Below are positions 60,908 to 64,000 of a stretch of 64,000 nucleotides of DNA, in pieces. How positions within the stretch are numbered: position 1 is the stretch's first letter; every line of letters starts with the position of its first letter. The position numbers were made by a program, and so were the translations under genes. The notes under the pieces were generated by a model. That model searched no databases and was not told the DNA's origin. It saw only the letters and a program-made list of their open reading frames with translations. Source of the stretch: Streptacidiphilus sp041262165 (lineage in GTDB: Bacteria; Actinomycetota; Actinomycetes; Streptomycetales; Streptomycetaceae); contig NZ_JBGCBY010000039.1 in the NCBI RefSeq assembly GCF_041262165.1, positions 1-64,000 of the forward strand. Direction: 5' to 3'.

Positions 60908-61838
60908 CGCTCGTGCCGACCAGCCAGGCCATGCCGTGCTCCCGCACCAGTTCGTGGTCCTCGCGGTACTTGACGAGGGCTCCCAGGGTGCGGTCTGCGG
61001 CAGCCGGATTCAGCCGCTCTACGCCGAGCAGGGTGAGTGCGGAGATCCAGTCGATGCTCTCGGCGATGCCGGGCCGCTTTTGCATCTCCAGTGTCCGCAG
61101 CCGCCGTACGGCAGCTGCCACGTCGGCTGCGAGGGAGTGCGGGGTGCCGGGGACACGGCGCCGCACGATCTCGACTACCCGGTCGGTGTCCGGGTAGTCG
61201 ATCCAGTGGTAGAGGCAGCGGCGCTTGAGGGCGTCGTGCAGGTCACGGGTGCGGTTGGAGGTGAGGACGACGATCGGGGCCATGGTGGCGCGGACCGTGC
61301 CGATCTCGGGGATGGTGACGCTCGCCTCGGCCAGCACTTCGAGGAGGAAGGCCTCGAAGTCGTCGTCGGCGCGGTCGATCTCGTCGATCAGCAGCACGGC
61401 GGGGGTCGGGCCCGGATGGGTCAGGGCGGCCAGCACGGGGCGCCGCAGCAGGAACGCGTCGGTGAACAAGTCTGCTTCGGCCAGCGCGGTGCCGTGGGTT
61501 TCGGCGAGCCGGATGCTGAGCAGTTGGCGGGGGTAGTTCCACTCGTACAGGGCCTCTGCCGCGTCCAGGCCGTCGTAGCACTGGAGCCGGATCAGTGGGC
61601 TGCCGAGCACGGCGGCGACGGCTCGGGCGGCTTCGGTCTTGCCCACGCCCGGTTCGCCTTCCAGCAGTAGCGGCTGAGGCAGGCGCAGCGCGAGGAAGAG
61701 CGCGGTGGTCAGGCCCGTGTCAGTGAGGTAGCCGGTGGCATCCAGCGCGGCACGCAGGCTTTCCGCGTCCGGCACGACTTGCGCGACGGCCCGTCGGCCG
61801 GCATCGCCGGTGGCGTGGTCCGGCACGTCCTGGCTCAT
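60900..61838 (-). CDS. MoxR/CoxD-type AAA+ ATPase
   Basis: 312 residues: Walker A GEPGVGKTEAARAVAAVLGS (61-68 core), Walker B AVLLIDEIDRADDDFEAFLL, sensor 1 PIVVLTSNRTRDLHDALKRR with its Arg finger, and a C-terminal helical lid. ATG 61838 overlaps the XdhC stop (ATGA). It partners the VWA protein that follows. MoxR/CoxD ATPases act as chaperones in maturing the active site of CO-dehydrogenase-type enzymes; here the substrate enzyme is the CoxL-type subunit upstream. Confidence 0.94.
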   Translation of the reverse strand: MSQDVPDHATGDAGRRAVAQVVPDAESLRAALDATGYLTDTGLTTALFLALRLPQPLLLEGEPGVGKTEAARAVAAVLGSPLIRLQCYDGLDAAEALYEWNYPRQLLSIRLAETHGTALAEADLFTDAFLLRRPVLAALTHPGPTPAVLLIDEIDRADDDFEAFLLEVLAEASVTIPEIGTVRATMAPIVVLTSNRTRDLHDALKRRCLYHWIDYPDTDRVVEIVRRRVPGTPHSLAADVAAAVRRLRTLEMQKRPGIAESIDWISALTLLGVERLNPAAADRTLGALVKYREDHELVREHGMAWLVGTSDG

Positions 61839-62830
61839 GGTGTTTCCGCGTAGCGGGTGGGGTCGTCGGTGAACCGATCGCGGCATCCCGCAGAGCAGAA
61901 CCACTGCCGGGCGCCTCCGGCATCGGAGTAGGGGGTGTCCTGGACGAGGGCGATGGTCATTCCGCAGACCGGATCAGTCGCGGTCTGAGGCTCGGGCCCC
62001 AGCGTGTTACTGATGATGTTCTGGCTGTCTGCCAGGGCCGTGGTGGGCTCCTCGTGGGTGCCCGTGGGCACGGCGTGGTGTGAGGCGACCAGCTCGGCCA
62101 GGATCGACACGGCGATCTCGCCGGGCGTGCGCGCGCCGATCCACAGTCCGGCCGGCGTGTGGATCGTGGAGCGCTGCTCGGCGGTGATGTCGAGACCGGC
62201 CAGCACGGCGGCGCCGCGCCGACGGCTGGCGACGAGCGCGATGTACGGCACCGCGGTCTGGGCGGCCAGGGTGAGCAGGGGCTCCTCGTCGCGTCCGTGG
62301 GAGGCGACCACGACCGCTGTGACCTCGGCGACGTCCTGGGGGGAGACCTCCTGGGCATCGACGGCGCGCAGGTCGTAGTCCAGGCCGGGGCCCAGCGCGA
62401 GAAGGGCGCGGGCGATGGGTGTGTCGCCGAGGACGAGCACGGTGGGTACCGGCCGCAGGGGTTCGAGGAAGATCTCCAGCTCGCCGCCGGACAGGCAGGG
62501 ATTGGCGACCACCAGAGTGTCGTCGTCCCCGCTGTCTGCCGCAACAGGCTCCGCTTCGGTCGACTGTGGTGTCTGCGGCGTGTCGGGGGAGATCAGCAGC
62601 AGCAGTGACTTCCCGCTTCGCAGCAGGCGCAGCGCCTGGAGTCGGACGGTGGCCTCCGCGCAGACGCCGCCGACAAATCCCTCGATGTGGCCGTCGGCCA
62701 GTACGAGTGCGGTGTCTCCGGGTTGTGCGCTGGTCGGGCGCCGTGCGCGGACCACGGTGGCTTTGACGAAGGGCACCTGATGGGCGCTCAGGTCGGCCAT
62801 CCGCTGGTCCAGGGCGGTGCCCGGTCTCAC
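61835..62830 (-). CDS. XdhC/CoxF-family maturation protein fused to a YHS-like metal-binding domain
   Basis: 331 residues. The N-terminal XdhC domain has GDTALVLADGHIEGFVGGVC (about 40-60). The C-terminal Rossmann part has TVLVLGDTPIARALLALGPG near 140, VVVASHGRDEEPLL near 182 and the AGLWIGARTPGEIAVSILAE segment near 240. The last ~45 residues add a YHS-type module: TDPVCGMTI ... WFCSAGCRDRFTDDPTRYAE with Cys in CGM and CSAGC. XdhC proteins bind molybdenum cofactor and insert sulfur. The fused metal-binding tail could deliver a metal such as copper; that is inference. GTG 62830 overlaps the CoxL stop. Confidence 0.88.
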   Translation of the reverse strand: MRPGTALDQRMADLSAHQVPFVKATVVRARRPTSAQPGDTALVLADGHIEGFVGGVCAEATVRLQALRLLRSGKSLLLLISPDTPQTPQSTEAEPVAADSGDDDTLVVANPCLSGGELEIFLEPLRPVPTVLVLGDTPIARALLALGPGLDYDLRAVDAQEVSPQDVAEVTAVVVASHGRDEEPLLTLAAQTAVPYIALVASRRRGAAVLAGLDITAEQRSTIHTPAGLWIGARTPGEIAVSILAELVASHHAVPTGTHEEPTTALADSQNIISNTLGPEPQTATDPVCGMTIALVQDTPYSDAGGARQWFCSAGCRDRFTDDPTRYAETP

Positions 62831-64000
62831 TGGGGTGCCTCCACTCCTCCGTGCATGGCCTGCCAGACCCGTGCGGGTGTGAGCGGCATGTCGGCGTGCC
62901 TGACGCCGATGGCGTCCATGACGGCGTTGACGACCGCCGGGGGCGAGCCGACGGTGGCGGACTCGCCGATGCCCTTGGCGCCGATGGGGTGGTGCGGGGA
63001 GGGAGTGACGGTGTGGCCCAGCTCCCAGGCGGGGACTTCGAGTGCGGTGGGCAGGAGGTAGTCCATGAAGGAGCCGGACAGGCAGTTGCCGTCCGCGTCG
63101 AACGCGATGATCTGCATCAGGGCCATGCCGATGCCGTCGGCGAGGCCGCCGTGCACCTGTCCTTCGATGATCATCGGGTTGATGCGGGTACCGCAGTCGT
63201 CCACGGCGATGAAGCGGCGGACCTTGACCACACCCGTGCCGGCGTCGACGTCGACGACGCACACGTAGGCGCCGTAGGGGTAGGTCAGGTTGGGCGGGTT
63301 GTAGACGGTGGTCGCCTCAAGGTGGCCTTCCACGCCCTCGGGCAGCTCCAGGGTGCCGTGCGCGGCCAGGGCGATCTCCTGGATCGTCTTCGCTACGCTG
63401 GGATCACCTTTGACGAACCATCGGCCCTTCTCCCACTCCAGGTCGTCGGGGGCCACCTCCAGCATGGCCCCGGCGATGATCCGTGCCTTGTCGCGGACCT
63501 TACGGGCCACCACGGCCGCCGCCGCGCCCGACACCGGTGTGGAGCGGCTGCCGTAGGTGCCAAGGCCGAACGGGGTCTGGTCGGTGTCGCCGTGGACGAC
63601 GTCGATGTCTTCGGGCGGTATGCCCAGTTCCTCGGCGACGATCTGCGCGAACGTCGTCTCGTGGCCCTGGCCCTGGCTCTGCACGCTCAGCCGCACCACC
63701 GCTTTGCCGGTGGGGTGGACCCGCAGTTCGCAGCCGTCAGCCATACCGAGCCCGAGGATGTCCATGTGCTTGCGCGGTCCGGCGCCAACCGTCTCGGTGA
63801 AGAAGGACAGGCCGATGCCCATGAGCTCGCCCTTGGTGCGCTTGTCGGCCTGCTCCTGGCGCAGCGCGTCGTAGCCGGCGATGTCCAGCGCCTTGCGCAG
63901 GCAGGTCGGGTAGTCGCCCGAGTCGTATTCCCACCCGGTCTTGTTCTTGTAGGGGAACTGTTCGGGGCGCAGCAGGTTCTTCATCCGCAGCTCGGCCGGA
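62827..64000 (-). CDS. coxL: Aerobic CO dehydrogenase-type molybdenum hydroxylase large subunit (partial)
   Basis: The C-terminal ~390 residues of a CoxL/CutL-type large subunit; the gene continues beyond the window edge. Seen: KNLLRPEQFPYKNKTGWEYD, then QSQGQGHETTFAQIVAEELG (cofactor region), TYGSRSTPVSGAAAAVVARK, INPMIIEGQVHGGLADGIGM and GAKGIGESATVGSPPAV, where the Glu of KGIGE is the catalytic-base position. The segment that separates form I CO dehydrogenase (AYRCSFR) from form II is outside the window, so oxidation of CO itself is not proven. It is upstream of, and overlaps by 4 bases, the maturation genes. Confidence 0.93.
   Translation of the reverse strand, partial: PAELRMKNLLRPEQFPYKNKTGWEYDSGDYPTCLRKALDIAGYDALRQEQADKRTKGELMGIGLSFFTETVGAGPRKHMDILGLGMADGCELRVHPTGKAVVRLSVQSQGQGHETTFAQIVAEELGIPPEDIDVVHGDTDQTPFGLGTYGSRSTPVSGAAAAVVARKVRDKARIIAGAMLEVAPDDLEWEKGRWFVKGDPSVAKTIQEIALAAHGTLELPEGVEGHLEATTVYNPPNLTYPYGAYVCVVDVDAGTGVVKVRRFIAVDDCGTRINPMIIEGQVHGGLADGIGMALMQIIAFDADGNCLSGSFMDYLLPTALEVPAWELGHTVTPSPHHPIGAKGIGESATVGSPPAVVNAVMDAIGVRHADMPLTPARVWQAMHGGVEAPQ

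Noticed and set aside
1..64000. tRNA or rRNA genes and riboswitches
   Set aside because: No cloverleaf with T-arm consensus, rRNA block or recognisable riboswitch core was found by eye. A covariance-model scan would be decisive.

Overview
The window is high-GC DNA from a mycelial actinomycete, probably Streptomycetaceae or a close relative. The evidence is strong third-position GC codon use, GTG/TTG starts, remnants of an SsgA-like sporulation protein and a WhiB regulator, a DUF2690 secreted protein, an LmbE-free but aerobic CO-dehydrogenase-type operon, and actinobacterial IS families. The species cannot be named from the sequence alone. No rRNA, tRNA or CRISPR array was seen.

Region 1 (about 1-40.5 kb) is an accessory region of small redox and detoxification genes mixed with decayed genes. 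Intact genes include short-chain dehydrogenases (SDRs), nitronate monooxygenases, a DJ-1/PfpI protein, a redoxin, VOC/glyoxalase proteins, NTF2-like proteins, a Zn alcohol dehydrogenase, a PLP enzyme, a universal stress protein, a haloperoxidase and a DUF4331 protein. Several TetR regulators and one LysR regulator sit beside oxidoreductases, often divergently and with visible palindromic operators. Between them are more than twenty truncated or frameshifted genes (GH15, sialidase-like, MFS, enoyl-CoA hydratase, LAL regulator, FAD disulfide reductase, MOSC, Ohr, IS110, IS5, IS256, IS1182, serine recombinase). Many are fragments of families that also have an intact copy here, so the region looks repeatedly duplicated, rearranged and eroded. 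A 0.63-kb inverted repeat (2411-3040 and 26058-26683) carries an intact and a frameshifted universal stress gene. Two halves of one nitronate monooxygenase lie on opposite strands at 11.6 and 29.2 kb, as expected after an inversion.

Region 2 (40.5-41.6 kb) holds two IS6-family copies, one truncated and one with an internal deletion in its transposase.

Region 3 (41.8-49.6 kb) is intact. It holds a MacB-type ATPase with a C-terminal AbrB-like extension and two very large FtsX-type permeases, all three translationally coupled, facing a divergent LolD-type ATPase.

Region 4 (49.7-57.4 kb) has a ribbon-helix-helix/RelE-like toxin-antitoxin pair, a NarL/DesK-type two-component system, a secreted ricin-type lectin, and more decay: DUF2690, a tyrosine recombinase, an IS1182 transposase and unknown frameshifted genes. 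An antibiotic-biosynthesis-monooxygenase-type gene closes it.

Region 5 (57.9-64 kb) is one minus-strand operon whose genes overlap by 4-8 bases: CoxL-type large subunit (cut by the window end), XdhC/CoxF protein fused to a YHS-like metal-binding tail, MoxR ATPase, CoxE-type VWA protein, a polytopic membrane protein and a DUF5134 membrane protein. By family knowledge, the MoxR, VWA and XdhC proteins mature the molybdenum hydroxylase. The role of the two membrane proteins is unknown.
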